Notes: generated from the sequence alone by a model not told the origin. 64,000 nucleotides of DNA from Flavobacterium cupreum (GCF_003996965.1 NZ_QWDM01000007.1:277170-341169), one strand, 5' to 3'. Positions 17,320 to 26,267 are shown, counted from the stretch's first letter. Program-made: numbers and translations.

Positions 17320-19179
17320 ATGAAAATCAGAAAAATTACATTTATTATTTTATTGTGTTTTGTGCAGGGCTTTGCCCAGACGTATGTCGCTACAACCGGA
17401 AATGATGTTACAGGAACAGGAACGGCTGCCTTACCATTCAAGACGATTGCCAAAGGAGTTCAGGTGGCTCCGTCCGGCGGAACCGTATTGGTTTTATCGG
17501 GAACGTATCCTGTTACAGGACCTATTTTTGTCGGGAAACCATTGACGATTCAAAAAAGCGGTTCGTCTGCTGTGGTTATTAATGCTTCCGGCTGGACAAG
17601 CTCAGATACTTATGTATTGGGAATTGTGAATACAAGCAGTGTGACTGTTGATGGTTTGACGATTTCGAACAAAATCGCCAACGGAAGCAAGGGAATATGG
17701 ATTTTAGCCAATTCCGGCGCAACGGCTAATCTGAACAACATCACGATCAAAAACTGTATTGTCAAAAATATCGGATGGATCAGCAACAATCTTTCGTCAA
17801 TTCCTGCCAATAGCGGAATTGTAGCCAACGCGATCAAAGTAGACGGAGGGAATGCCACGTACGCAATTACCAATGTTAAAATTGAAAATAACGAAGTAGC
17901 GAATTGTGCCACTGGTTGGGGAGAAGCCGTGACTGTAACCGGAAACGTAAATGGTTTCTCGGTTTCAGGAAATACGGTTTATGATATTGCCAACATCGGA
18001 ATTGTTGCTGCCGGAAATTATACATCGACCGGGGCGACAAGCAATAACCAGGCAAGAAATGGTGTGATTGCTTCGAATGAAGTTTTTAATTGTATGAGTG
18101 CCGTTGCCAATAGTGCCGGAATTTATATTGATGGTGCGTTAAATTGTACGGTACAAAGAAATGAAGTGTACCGATGCGGTGTCGGAATTGCTGTGGGTGC
18201 TGAACAGAATACAGCCACAGGAAACGGTGGCCAGTCTACCGGACATATTGTAAACAATAATTCGGTTTATAATAATGTAGTGACCGGAGCTATTTTTGGC
18301 GGTGTTATCGGAAGCGGTTACACAACAAGTGTCGGGAATACTAAAATTTTCAACAATACTTTTTACAAAAACAGAACCGGAGCCGTTATCAATGGCGTTA
18401 CGACTATTGCCGGTGTTGCCGTGGGGACTATTGCAGATATTTACGGCGGCGAAGTTCATCTTCAGAACAGCTCGGGAATTACCTTCAAAAATAATATTTT
18501 GTATGCTACAACGGGTAAAAAACTGCTTCTGGCTTCTTCAGGGTATACCGTATCTGGCTTTGTATCGAACTATAATTTATTTTACAGAGAAACCAATACG
18601 GATTTCACTATTGATTTAACGGGAGTAAGTTTCAACGGAAGTTCAACAACAGGCTCTTACAATCCAACGACTTTTGCGACAGCCACAGGTCTGGATGTTA
18701 ATTCAGTTACAGGGTTGCCAGGATTTGTAAATGCGGCGGCTTTTAATTTTACTTTAGCCAGCGGAGCTTTCGCTACAGATAAAGGGGACCCGACTTACAA
18801 TAGCACGTATTCCGGTACCTTAGATTTTGATGATGATATTCGCAAGAGAAATGGAAGAATCGATATTGGCTGTTCTGAATTGCAGACAGGATCGACCGCT
18901 AAAAAATCGGCAGCTGTGGAAGTAACCAAAGAAATCAACCCTGATTTTGCGGTTTTCCCTAATCCGGCATCCGATGTAATCACCGTTAATTTTGGAAAAG
19001 AAATCAAGACAGCAACAATTTCTGTGCTGGATTTAAACGGAAGGGTACTTCTAAAAGAAACCTATAGTGGAGTTAATACAGCAACCATTACTGTTTCTGA
19101 TTTAAAGAAATCGCAACTGGTTATTCTTCAGATTAATGCTGATAATAAGTTAAGTAATACTAAAGTATACCTGAAATAA
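17320..19179 (+). CDS. T9SS-exported parallel beta-helix protein (pectate-lyase-like fold)
   Basis: From the ATG giving MKIRKITFIILL the protein has 619 residues, and an upstream TTG is rejected because it precedes the signal peptide. After the signal (ending GFAQ) comes the DUF1565-like entry (YVATTGNDVTGTGTAALPFKTI). Then many repeated turns rich in Asn/Ile/Val/Gly (NNITIKNCIVKN, NVKIENNEVANC) indicate a right-handed parallel beta-helix over about residues 45-500. The last 75 residues (DFAVFPNPASDVITVNF to KVYLK) form a T9SS type A sorting domain, so it acts outside the cell. Lyases and hydrolases of acidic or amino-sugar polymers share this fold. A pair of LacI-type operators upstream ties it to the amino-sugar locus. 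The catalytic residues are not identified. Confidence 0.85.
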   Translation: MKIRKITFIILLCFVQGFAQTYVATTGNDVTGTGTAALPFKTIAKGVQVAPSGGTVLVLSGTYPVTGPIFVGKPLTIQKSGSSAVVINASGWTSSDTYVLGIVNTSSVTVDGLTISNKIANGSKGIWILANSGATANLNNITIKNCIVKNIGWISNNLSSIPANSGIVANAIKVDGGNATYAITNVKIENNEVANCATGWGEAVTVTGNVNGFSVSGNTVYDIANIGIVAAGNYTSTGATSNNQARNGVIASNEVFNCMSAVANSAGIYIDGALNCTVQRNEVYRCGVGIAVGAEQNTATGNGGQSTGHIVNNNSVYNNVVTGAIFGGVIGSGYTTSVGNTKIFNNTFYKNRTGAVINGVTTIAGVAVGTIADIYGGEVHLQNSSGITFKNNILYATTGKKLLLASSGYTVSGFVSNYNLFYRETNTDFTIDLTGVSFNGSSTTGSYNPTTFATATGLDVNSVTGLPGFVNAAAFNFTLASGAFATDKGDPTYNSTYSGTLDFDDDIRKRNGRIDIGCSELQTGSTAKKSAAVEVTKEINPDFAVFPNPASDVITVNFGKEIKTATISVLDLNGRVLLKETYSGVNTATITVSDLKKSQLVILQINADNKLSNTKVYLK

Positions 19180-19190
19180 TAGTAATTTCT

Positions 19191-19229
19191 AAGGGGCAAA
19201 AGAGATTTTTCTTTTTTGCCCCTTTTTTT
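19191..19229 (+). terminator. Terminator of the beta-helix gene
   Basis: AAGGGGCAAAAGAG pairs with CTTTTTTGCCCCTT across a short A/T loop and is followed by seven T. It separates the beta-helix gene from the CBM9-like gene. Confidence 0.85.
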
Positions 19230-19256
19230 GTTTTTAAAATTTCGTACCTTTTTAAA

Positions 19257-19892
19257 ATGAAAAATTATACTGTAAATCGTATCGAAGAAAACATTCTGCA
19301 AATAAATGGATTAGCAGATAACCCGCTTTGGCAGCAGGCAGAATTACTGACTGATTTTAGTTCTCCGTGGGATAATGCAGAACCTGAAAAAATTGAATTC
19401 AGGGCCTTATGGGATCTTAAAAATATTTATTTTTCATATACTGTTCATGATACCAACATTCATATCGACAGAAAAGATGATTCGGTTGACAGCATTGGGG
19501 AATCAGACAGGGTAGAGATTTTTTTCAGAACAGATGAAACCCTAAATCCCTATTATTGTTTAGAAATTGATCCAACGCCCAGAATCATGGATTTTAAGGC
19601 ATCTCCCGCCAAAAAATTTGATTTTGACTGGAACTGGCCCAAAAATGATATTGTAATTAAATCTTATATCAAAGAAGAGTATTTTGTTGTTGAGATAGCG
19701 ATCAGTATTCAGTCTTTAATGAACTTTAACTTAATTAAGGGCCATACTATTGAAGCCGGACTTTTCAGGGCTAAATACAAAAAACAGCAAAATAACCTGT
19801 TTGAACCTACCTGGATTTCATGGGTAGATCCGGATACGGAAACTCCCAATTTTCATATTGCCAGCTCTTTTGGTACTTTGACTTTAGGGTAA
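19257..19892 (+). CDS. CBM9-like carbohydrate-binding protein without signal peptide
   Basis: This 211-residue protein matches the family-9-like carbohydrate-binding fold. The signature 'ADNPLWQQAELLTDFSSPW' and 'RALWDLKNIYFSYTVHD' is followed by a DRVEIFFRT strand and SIQSLMNFNLIKGHT. Conserved Trp residues in these segments would stack on sugars. No signal peptide is visible, so it is probably cytoplasmic or exported by an unusual route. Many Bacteroidota CBM9-like proteins of this length are stand-alone. It lies between the operator-controlled beta-helix gene and the convergent regulator gene. A weak -7-like TACCTTTT lies only a few bases before the ATG. Confidence 0.8.
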   Translation: MKNYTVNRIEENILQINGLADNPLWQQAELLTDFSSPWDNAEPEKIEFRALWDLKNIYFSYTVHDTNIHIDRKDDSVDSIGESDRVEIFFRTDETLNPYYCLEIDPTPRIMDFKASPAKKFDFDWNWPKNDIVIKSYIKEEYFVVEIAISIQSLMNFNLIKGHTIEAGLFRAKYKKQQNNLFEPTWISWVDPDTETPNFHIASSFGTLTLG

Positions 19893-19903
19893 AATTAGCT
19901 GAT

Positions 19904-20116
19904 TTAACCGCAAAGCGCGCTAAGGTTTACGCAGGGTTCGCAAGCTTTTTTTTAATCACGCAAAGACGCAAAGTCGCAAAGTTTTTCTTTTTTAGTTTTT
20001 CTTTGCGACTTTGCGTCTTTGCGTGAAATAATTTAGCATTCTTTGCGTAAAACTTATCACGCTTCATGAGAATATTTAGCGTGCCTTGCGTAAACCTTAG
20101 CGAACCTTGCGGTTAA
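19904..20116. repeat. 213-bp nested inverted repeat with 26-bp perfect inner arms
   Basis: The outer ends are TTAACCGCAA and TTGCGGTTAA, extending imperfectly inward through CGCTAAGGTTTACGCA on both sides. Nested inside, the 26 bases at 19956-19981 (starting TCACGCAAAGACGCAAAG) are exactly complementary to 20001-20026, with a 19-base loop. The element sits between convergent genes, so in RNA form it would be a very stable hairpin able to stop transcription from both sides. It shares its termini with the element at 16814-16910. Confidence 0.88.
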
Positions 20117-20132
20117 GCTACGTTCATTAGGT

Positions 20133-21173
20133 TTATAAAAAATAATCTTTAGCGTTTTCGGTATTGATAATGTCAATAGGCAGCAGCTTTTCGGCACTAA
20201 TTTCTTTTTCAAAGATAAAGTGTTCAATCAAACTCGTGGTTCCTAAATATGCCTGTCTTTTTGGGTTTTGGTGAATCAAAAAGTCGATGGTTTTGTTGTT
20301 TAAATATTCCAGGTTGTTTTCCAGTAAATCATAACCCACAAGAGCAATTTTCTTTTCGGGATTTTTAGCGATAATTTTTGCCACCTGATACGCTTTGGAA
20401 GTCGTAACAAAAAGACCTTCAATAGTGGGGTTGGCTTCTAAATACTCTTTAAGCGTCGTTTTAAACTGAGGATGTTTGACCTTAAAAGTTTTAATATCAA
20501 ATTTTCCTTTACCAGACTGGTCAAAATAATCCCGGAATCCTTTTTCCTTTTCCTGCATGTGAATGGCATTCTCATAATCTTCATCGATATGGACGATGGC
20601 GATAGTGCCTTTCTGAAGCAGCAATTCCAGTAATCGGGCAGCAATTCTTCCGCTTTGAAATAAATCCTGGCCCACAAAACTTTTTATAGAACTGGATTTA
20701 AGCTGGTTATTAAAAATACTCGTAATAATGCCTTTGGAATTATATGTTTCAATAGCCTCATTCGCTTCTTTATGAAAGAGGGGAACTAACAAAACAGCAT
20801 CCGGAGAAGCCGCTAAAACTGCTTTATTCGTTTCTACAAAAGATACGGTGCTTGTCGCATCAAACAGGAAAATTTCAACTTTTACATTAAAAGACTTAAA
20901 TTCTTTTTTGGCTTCATTAATACCGTCAATACAAGACTGCCAGTACGGATCGTTTTTAGAATCCGGCAATAAAACACATATGGAATAGATTTGTGTCTTC
21001 TTTAAACTTCGTGCCATCAAGTTGGGCTGATAATCAATCTTATCCAGCACTTCATTTACCCTGTCAAGGGCGTCCTGAGAGACTTTTCCCCTTTTATGCA
21101 AAACGCGGTCAACAGTGCCTTTAGAAACACCCGCAAGTTCTGCGATATCCTTAATCGTATAAATTTTTTCCAT
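20133..21173 (-). CDS. LacI-family transcriptional regulator of the amino-sugar locus
   Basis: The start giving MEKIYTIKDIAELAGVSKGT is chosen because it places the LacI helix-turn-helix at residues 4-25, as in the family; the frame is open for 28 codons upstream without homology. The 346-residue product has the DNA-binding domain (recognition helix SKGTVDRVL), the hinge segment (YQPNLMARSLKK) and a periplasmic-binding-protein-like sugar domain (residues 60-340). The effector is presumably an amino sugar or its phosphate. Six near-identical 14-bp palindromes in this window, two just upstream of this gene, are the likely binding sites. Their position upstream of the -33 element suggests activation. 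Confidence 0.92.
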   Translation of the reverse strand: MEKIYTIKDIAELAGVSKGTVDRVLHKRGKVSQDALDRVNEVLDKIDYQPNLMARSLKKTQIYSICVLLPDSKNDPYWQSCIDGINEAKKEFKSFNVKVEIFLFDATSTVSFVETNKAVLAASPDAVLLVPLFHKEANEAIETYNSKGIITSIFNNQLKSSSIKSFVGQDLFQSGRIAARLLELLLQKGTIAIVHIDEDYENAIHMQEKEKGFRDYFDQSGKGKFDIKTFKVKHPQFKTTLKEYLEANPTIEGLFVTTSKAYQVAKIIAKNPEKKIALVGYDLLENNLEYLNNKTIDFLIHQNPKRQAYLGTTSLIEHFIFEKEISAEKLLPIDIINTENAKDYFL

Positions 21174-21223
21174 ATAGAAACAAATATATATAAAAATCAA
21201 ATATGAGAAAATATTAAATTTAA

Positions 21224-21237
21224 TGTGTTCGAAAACA
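21224..21237. promoter_or_regulatory. LacI-type operator between regulator and kinase operon (distal)
   Basis: TGTGTTCGAAAACA has one mismatch to the palindrome TGTGTTCGAACACA. It lies 50 bp upstream of the regulator's start codon, so it could also control the regulator itself. It is spaced 21 bp, two helical turns, from the next copy. Confidence 0.7.
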
Positions 21238-21244
21238 TTTTTAT

Positions 21245-21258
21245 TGTGTTCGAGCACA
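21245..21258. promoter_or_regulatory. LacI-type operator of the nucleotidyltransferase/kinase operon (proximal)
   Basis: TGTGTTCGAGCACA has one mismatch to the palindrome. It ends 17 bp before the predicted -33 position of the rightward promoter, the same offset as at susC. Confidence 0.7.
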
Positions 21259-21275
21259 TTTTAACACAAATTCTT

Positions 21276-21305
21276 TTTTTTATAGAATATTAATATATAT
21301 TTTAG
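21276..21305 (+). promoter_or_regulatory. Predicted promoter of the amino-sugar catabolic operon
   Basis: TTT (weak -33, 21276-21278), 19 bp, then TATTTTAG (21298-21305; one mismatch to TAnnTTTG). The elements are weak, and the weak -33 would fit a promoter that needs an activator bound at the operator upstream. The leader to the first start codon is about 180 bases and holds no other recognised feature. Confidence 0.45.
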
Positions 21306-21492
21306 CCGAATATTAATCATATAGTTTATGATATTAACGTAAATATTGTCAGATTAATATTTATTTTTCGATTTATAAGAGAAGTTTTCAATATCGGATA
21401 ATATTTTTTCAGGATGCTTTTTTGAAATGAATTTGAAAATAAAATCCAACCAGAAACAATTAAAAATAATAAACCATTAATATACTATTTAA

Positions 21493-22401
21493 ATGAGCAA
21501 AAGTAAACCTACTCTCGTAATCTTGGCGGCAGGTATTGGAAGTCGATATGGAGGATTAAAACAGTTAGATACATTTACTCCTGAAGGAGATACCATTATG
21601 GATTTTTCGATATATGACGCATTGCAGGCAGGCTTTGGGAAATTTGTATTTATTATAAGTAAGAATATAGAAGAAGAATGCAAAGAAATATTTAATAAAA
21701 AACTGGAAGGGAAAGCCGAAGTAGGATATGTTTTTCAGGAAATTGACAATGTTCCGAAGCAATATCAAAATCCGGAAAGAAAAAAGCCATGGGGAACCGG
21801 ACATGCCCTGCTAATGGCAAAGGATGAGGTAACCGAAAATTTTGCGATTATTAATGCCGATGATTTTTACGGAAAAGAAGCTTTTGAGATCATGGCAAAA
21901 GCCTTAACCGAAATGGACAAGGAATCCTATCATTTCAACATGATGGCTTATCTCCTGAAAAATACGGTTTCTGATCATGGTTTTGTGTCAAGAGGCGAAT
22001 GTCAGGTAGATGAAAATAATTTTCTGACCGATGTTACCGAACGTACCCATATCGAAAAAATAAACGGTACACTCATGCGTAAAGATGATAACGGTGATTT
22101 TATTCCGATTGATGAAAACACAATCGTTTCTATGAATTTCTGGGGTTTTACGCCAAAATGTTTTGAATTTGGCGGTGCTCTTTTTGAAGAATTCCTGAAA
22201 GAAAACGAACACGATTTAAAAGCCGAATTTTTTATTACCTCTGTTGTAAACGAGATTTTAAAATCAGAGAATGCGTCGCTTGAAGTACTTCAGTCGAATG
22301 CAAAATGGTTTGGAGTGACCTACAAGGAAGATAAGGAAATTGTAAAAAAAGAAATCGAAAAACTGAGAGCCCAAAAATTTTATCCAACTAATCTGTGGTA
22401 A
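21493..22401 (+). CDS. Sugar-1-phosphate nucleotidyltransferase (probable UDP-HexNAc pyrophosphorylase)
   Basis: This 302-residue protein has the nucleotidyltransferase signature LAAGIGSRYGGLKQL at residues 11-25 and the metal-binding NADDFYGK region near residue 120. It belongs to the NTP-transferase group that makes NDP-sugars. It is the first gene of a tight run: the kinase follows with a one-base gap, then the epimerase. Next to a C1 kinase and a UDP-HexNAc epimerase, the likely reaction is GalNAc-1-P (or GlcNAc-1-P) + UTP to UDP-sugar, and perhaps the reverse. Substrate and nucleotide are inferred from context only. Confidence 0.85.
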   Translation: MSKSKPTLVILAAGIGSRYGGLKQLDTFTPEGDTIMDFSIYDALQAGFGKFVFIISKNIEEECKEIFNKKLEGKAEVGYVFQEIDNVPKQYQNPERKKPWGTGHALLMAKDEVTENFAIINADDFYGKEAFEIMAKALTEMDKESYHFNMMAYLLKNTVSDHGFVSRGECQVDENNFLTDVTERTHIEKINGTLMRKDDNGDFIPIDENTIVSMNFWGFTPKCFEFGGALFEEFLKENEHDLKAEFFITSVVNEILKSENASLEVLQSNAKWFGVTYKEDKEIVKKEIEKLRAQKFYPTNLW

Positions 22402-22402
22402 T

Positions 22403-23506
22403 ATGGAAGCGGAACATTTAAAATTTATATTCGACCAGTTTGACCACACAGAGGTTTTCAAAAATTTTGAAGAACTGGCCTCCGGTCATATCAATGATAC
22501 CTATTTGGTAACGACTGATAGTCGTAAACAGTTTATTTTGCAGCGCATTAACGATGGCGTTTTTAAAGACGTTCCGGGCCTTATTGCCAATAAGGTCAGC
22601 GTAAGCAAACATTTGTTGAAGAAACTGAAACATTTATCGGAAAACGAACTAAAACGTCGTGTTTTAACTTTCATCGGCACGCGGAAAGGTGTTTTTTATT
22701 ATCACGATGCGGCAGGAAATTTCTGGAATATGATGGTGTATATAGAAGGAAGCCTGACTTTTGAAACCGTTAATAATGAAGAAATTGCCTATGAAGGCGG
22801 AAAGTTATTTGGCGAATTCCTGAATCTGACAAGTGATTTTGATGCCAGAAAACTAACAGAAGTCATTCCGAACTTTCATAATATGGCGTTTCGTTATGCC
22901 CAGTTTGATATTGCCTTAAAAGAAGCTTCGGTACAACGAATCGAACAAGCCAAAACCTGCATTAACCTGGTTCACGAACTTAAAGAAGAAATGCATGTTT
23001 TGCAAAAATTAAAAGATACCGAAAAAATTAAATTAAGAGTGACGCACAATGATACCAAAATATCAAACGCACTTTTTGATGCGGACAAAAAAGGGCTTTG
23101 CGTCATCGATACCGATACGGTGATGCCCGGAATTATCCATTATGATTTTGGGGATGCCATACGAACCATTTGCAATACGGCTGCCGAAGATGAAAAAGAC
23201 CTCGAACGGGTGAATTTCAACTTACAGTATTATAAAGCCTATGTGAAAGGTTTTCTGGAAAAAACAAATTCGTCCCTTTCGCTGTTAGAAATAAAATACC
23301 TGCCGCTTGGTGCCAAAACAATGGTATTTATCATGGCATTGCGCTTTCTGACAGACTTCTTAAATGACGATGTGTATTATAAAACGGAATATCCGGAACA
23401 CAATCTGAATCGCTCCAAAAATCAATTTAAACTGATTGAAAGTCTTTCGGAACAATTTAAGGAGATGGAAGATTACAATCTGAATTTCATCGGATCATTA
23501 AAATAA
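22403..23506 (+). CDS. N-acetylhexosamine 1-kinase-like phosphotransferase (NahK family)
   Basis: This 367-residue protein has the aminoglycoside-phosphotransferase/choline-kinase fold. The Brenner motif HNDTKISN contains catalytic Asp217, and IDTDTVMPG (Asp236/Asp238) binds metal; HYDFGD follows. These blocks match bifidobacterial NahK, which phosphorylates GlcNAc and GalNAc at C1. The N-terminal lobe shows SGHINDTYLV and FILQRIN with the nucleotide-binding Lys replaced by Gln, as in this family. The product would be GalNAc-1-P or GlcNAc-1-P for the upstream uridylyltransferase. Related Bacteroidota proteins have been called 'mucin desulfatase', probably a misnomer. Confidence 0.88.
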   Translation: MEAEHLKFIFDQFDHTEVFKNFEELASGHINDTYLVTTDSRKQFILQRINDGVFKDVPGLIANKVSVSKHLLKKLKHLSENELKRRVLTFIGTRKGVFYYHDAAGNFWNMMVYIEGSLTFETVNNEEIAYEGGKLFGEFLNLTSDFDARKLTEVIPNFHNMAFRYAQFDIALKEASVQRIEQAKTCINLVHELKEEMHVLQKLKDTEKIKLRVTHNDTKISNALFDADKKGLCVIDTDTVMPGIIHYDFGDAIRTICNTAAEDEKDLERVNFNLQYYKAYVKGFLEKTNSSLSLLEIKYLPLGAKTMVFIMALRFLTDFLNDDVYYKTEYPEHNLNRSKNQFKLIESLSEQFKEMEDYNLNFIGSLK

Positions 23507-23511
23507 TACAA

Positions 23512-24438
23512 ATGAAAAAATATGTCATTACCGGAGGTGCCGGTTTTATAGGAAGCCACATCGCCGAGCATTTATCCAAAGAAGGCCATCAGGTTACGAT
23601 ACTTGATAGCTTAAGAACGGGATTCGAACACAACCTAAACGGCCTTAATGTCGATTTTGTACAAGGAAACATCCGCGATGAAAATTTAGTAAATGAAGTG
23701 GTAAGCGGAGCAAGCGGAATTTTTCATCTGGCTGCATTGGTCAGCGTTCCGGAGTCTTTGTTGAAAATTAAAGAATGTATCGAAATCAATACCGTCGGTA
23801 CCATCAATATTCTGGAGGCTGCGAGAAATAATGCAGGCTGTAAAGTGGTGTTATCGACATCAGCAGCGAATTATGGCAACAATCCGGTTTTGCCAAAGGT
23901 AGAAACGATGTTTCCCGAACCCATGACACCTTATGCAGTTACAAAACTAGACGGGGAATATTATTTGAAAATGTATCTCGACCAGTATCAGGTGCCAACA
24001 GCATCGTTGCGCTATTTTAATGTTTTTGGTCCGCGCCAGAACCCCGAATCGGCTTATGCGGCGGCAGTGCCTATTTTTATTAATAAAGCACTTCAGAACG
24101 AACCCATCACTATTTATGGCGACGGCTCGCAAACCAGAGATTTTATTTATGTGAAAGACGTCGTAAAAGCGAATATCCTTGCTTCCCAAAAAGGAACTGA
24201 AACCTACAATGTAGCACTAGGACACAGCACTTCGGTTTTAGAATTGGCCGAAAAAATCATAAAAATTACCAATTCAAAGTCGCAGCTAAAGTTTCTTGAA
24301 GAAAGACCCGGAGACATCAAACATTCGAAAGCCAATCCTGAAAAATTCAATCAATTGGGCTTCAAACCGGAATATACCATTGATAAAGCCTTAGAAGAAA
24401 CCATTCTTTTTTACCATCAGGAATTGGTCCGTAAATAA
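23512..24438 (+). CDS. UDP-N-acetylhexosamine 4-epimerase-like extended SDR
   Basis: This 308-residue NAD-dependent epimerase has GGAGFIGSH at residues 8-16, the STSAANYG serine block, and catalytic Tyr141/Lys145 in YAVTK. The substrate-side segment LRYFNVFGPRQNPESAYAA closely follows that of WbpP/Gne-type UDP-GlcNAc/UDP-GalNAc 4-epimerases, rather than GalE enzymes limited to UDP-Glc/Gal. It would convert UDP-GalNAc to UDP-GlcNAc, completing a Leloir-like route with the two genes upstream. It begins six bases after the kinase stop. Confidence 0.88.
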   Translation: MKKYVITGGAGFIGSHIAEHLSKEGHQVTILDSLRTGFEHNLNGLNVDFVQGNIRDENLVNEVVSGASGIFHLAALVSVPESLLKIKECIEINTVGTINILEAARNNAGCKVVLSTSAANYGNNPVLPKVETMFPEPMTPYAVTKLDGEYYLKMYLDQYQVPTASLRYFNVFGPRQNPESAYAAAVPIFINKALQNEPITIYGDGSQTRDFIYVKDVVKANILASQKGTETYNVALGHSTSVLELAEKIIKITNSKSQLKFLEERPGDIKHSKANPEKFNQLGFKPEYTIDKALEETILFYHQELVRK

Positions 24439-24472
24439 GCAGCAGAAGATCACTAACCCAAAAACCAATACT

Positions 24473-25846
24473 ATGTCAGAAATCGATATTACTTTAAAAA
24501 AAGAACAAAGCAGTACTTTGATTCCCATGGTTATTTTAACCTCCTTATTTTTTATTTTCGGATTCGTAACCTGGCTCAACGGACCGCTGATTCCATTTTT
24601 TAAATTAGCTTGTGAGTTAACCGAATCACAATCGTATTTCGTGACCTTTGCGTTTTATATTGCTTATTTCGTCATGGCAATTCCATCTTCTTTCTTAATC
24701 GAAAAAGTAGGCTACAAAAACGGAATCTCATTAGGATTACTGGTGATTGCCGTTGGAGCATTATTGTTTTATCCGGCAGCCGAAGCCCGCACTTTTGGGC
24801 TGTTCTTAATCGCCTTATTTGTAATGGGAACCGGTCTGGCCGTTTTGCAGACAGCAGCCAATCCGTATGTCGTTGTCATTGGCCCGCGCGAAAGTGCTGC
24901 CGCAAGAATCAGCGTATTGGGAATCGCCAATAAACTGGCAGGTTTTCTGGCTCCCTTACTATTGACGTCTTTGGTTTTGTCTAATATTGGAGATTATTCG
25001 GCAGATAAAATTGCCGTAATGACTTCAGTTCAAAAAGAAAGCGCGCTCGATTTACTGGCTTTGCAACTGCAGACACCTTATATGTACATGGCCGGAATTA
25101 TGCTGGTTCTGGCAGTTTTGGTAAAGTTTTCCCCGCTTCCTGAAATCAATTTGGACGATGAGGGACAAGTAGCACATCTGAGTATTTTCAAACAAATAAA
25201 AGAAGCCTTCAGACATCCGCAACTGGTTTTTGGTGTGATTACGCTAATGGTGTACATTGCTGCCGAAGTTCTGGCCGGAGATTCCATTGGAGGTTTCGGA
25301 AAACAATTGGGCGTTTACGGGGACAATGGTTCTTTTTACCTAAAACTGACGTCATTTACCATGACAGCAATGGTGGTTGGTTATATTTTAGGAATTACAC
25401 TTATTCCCAAATATGTTTCGCAGGTTTTTGCCTTAAAAGCATCCGGGTTTTTAGGTCTTGTTTTAGTGGCCTTAATCGTAATACTTTCTCCAAAAATAAT
25501 GATTCAGTTACCTGGACTTCCGCAATTGCCCCTCATCATTATTTTGGTGGCACTTTTAGGATTGGCCAATGCGCTTTGCTGGCCGGCCATCTGGCCAATG
25601 GCACTTCAGGATTTGGGCGGGTTTACTAAAATTGGAGGTGCAATACTGATTATGGGAATCATCGGCGGTGCGGTTTTTCCTTTATTCTATGGTTTGCTGG
25701 CAGATAATATCAATACGGCAAATATAGCGGCAGGTACTGTAGCAACAGCAAAAAGCGGAAATCAACTGGCCTATTTAATATTAATACCTGCCTATCTTAT
25801 GATCGTATTTTTTGCCTTCAAAGGGCATAAGTACAGGAAATGGTAG
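24473..25846 (+). CDS. FucP/NagP-type MFS sugar transporter
   Basis: This 457-residue protein has twelve membrane helices and the FucP/GluP family pattern: FIFGFVTWLNGPLIPFF in helix 1, GTGLAVLQTAANPYV in helix 4, and an ISVLGIANKLAGF segment. Members import fucose, glucose/galactose, or N-acetylglucosamine (NagP) with protons. Located between the HexNAc epimerase and the deaminase/deacetylase fusion, it most likely carries GalNAc or GlcNAc across the inner membrane. The operon probably continues from the epimerase 34 bp upstream. A 420-bp repeat-containing gap follows. Confidence 0.92.
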   Translation: MSEIDITLKKEQSSTLIPMVILTSLFFIFGFVTWLNGPLIPFFKLACELTESQSYFVTFAFYIAYFVMAIPSSFLIEKVGYKNGISLGLLVIAVGALLFYPAAEARTFGLFLIALFVMGTGLAVLQTAANPYVVVIGPRESAAARISVLGIANKLAGFLAPLLLTSLVLSNIGDYSADKIAVMTSVQKESALDLLALQLQTPYMYMAGIMLVLAVLVKFSPLPEINLDDEGQVAHLSIFKQIKEAFRHPQLVFGVITLMVYIAAEVLAGDSIGGFGKQLGVYGDNGSFYLKLTSFTMTAMVVGYILGITLIPKYVSQVFALKASGFLGLVLVALIVILSPKIMIQLPGLPQLPLIIILVALLGLANALCWPAIWPMALQDLGGFTKIGGAILIMGIIGGAVFPLFYGLLADNINTANIAAGTVATAKSGNQLAYLILIPAYLMIVFFAFKGHKYRKW

Positions 25847-25969
25847 AGGGAAGTTTTTAGTCTCAGTTTTCAGTTTTGGGTTTTGGGTTTCCAGAAGTTT
25901 GCCAAAGCTTGCCTCCTGAGCGAAGTCGAAGGATCATACTAGAAAATCGACAAAGGAATTCAATTAATT

Positions 25970-26104
25970 TTTTTGAATAGCCGTTGGTTTTAACCAACGG
26001 ATTACATTTGATCAACCTTGGCTTTAGCCGAACATGTAATTCGGCTAAAGCTAATTTGACAACCTTTTTTAAAACTCCGGCTAAAACGGGAGGCTATTCA
26101 AAAA
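25970..26104. repeat. REP/MITE-like element with nested palindromes
   Basis: Outer 13-bp arms TTTTTGAATAGCC and GGCTATTCAAAAA bound a 135-bp element. Inside are a perfect 20-bp palindrome (CCGTTGGTTTTAACCAACGG, 25981-26000) and an 11-bp arm pair, GCTTTAGCCGA/TCGGCTAAAGC (26021-26031 and 26041-26051). It resembles the folded REP elements moved by REP-associated tyrosine transposases. No transposase lies in the window. The rest of the gap between the transporter and nagB holds T-rich GTCTCAGTTTTCAG-type repeats and no gene. Confidence 0.75.
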
Positions 26105-26267
26105 TGACAAAGTTCAGATAAACACAACATTTTATTCATCGATCTGATTTTCAGATCACCACTAAGTACTCAAATTAATATTTGTGTGCTCCGGGGCAGC
26201 TTATGCCTTTTTTTAGTTCAAAGGGCAGTTTTAAAATAAAGAAAAACACAATAAAATATAGTTCAAA

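Noticed and set aside
19820..20026. An open frame over the end of the CBM9-like gene and the large inverted repeat
   Set aside because: It is a shadow of the CBM9 gene that continues into the hairpin. The low-complexity Lys/Phe end is repeat sequence.
16811..20116. CGCAAAG repeats as a possible CRISPR array
   Set aside because: Units are short, degenerate and inverted, without spacers of constant length, and there are no cas genes.
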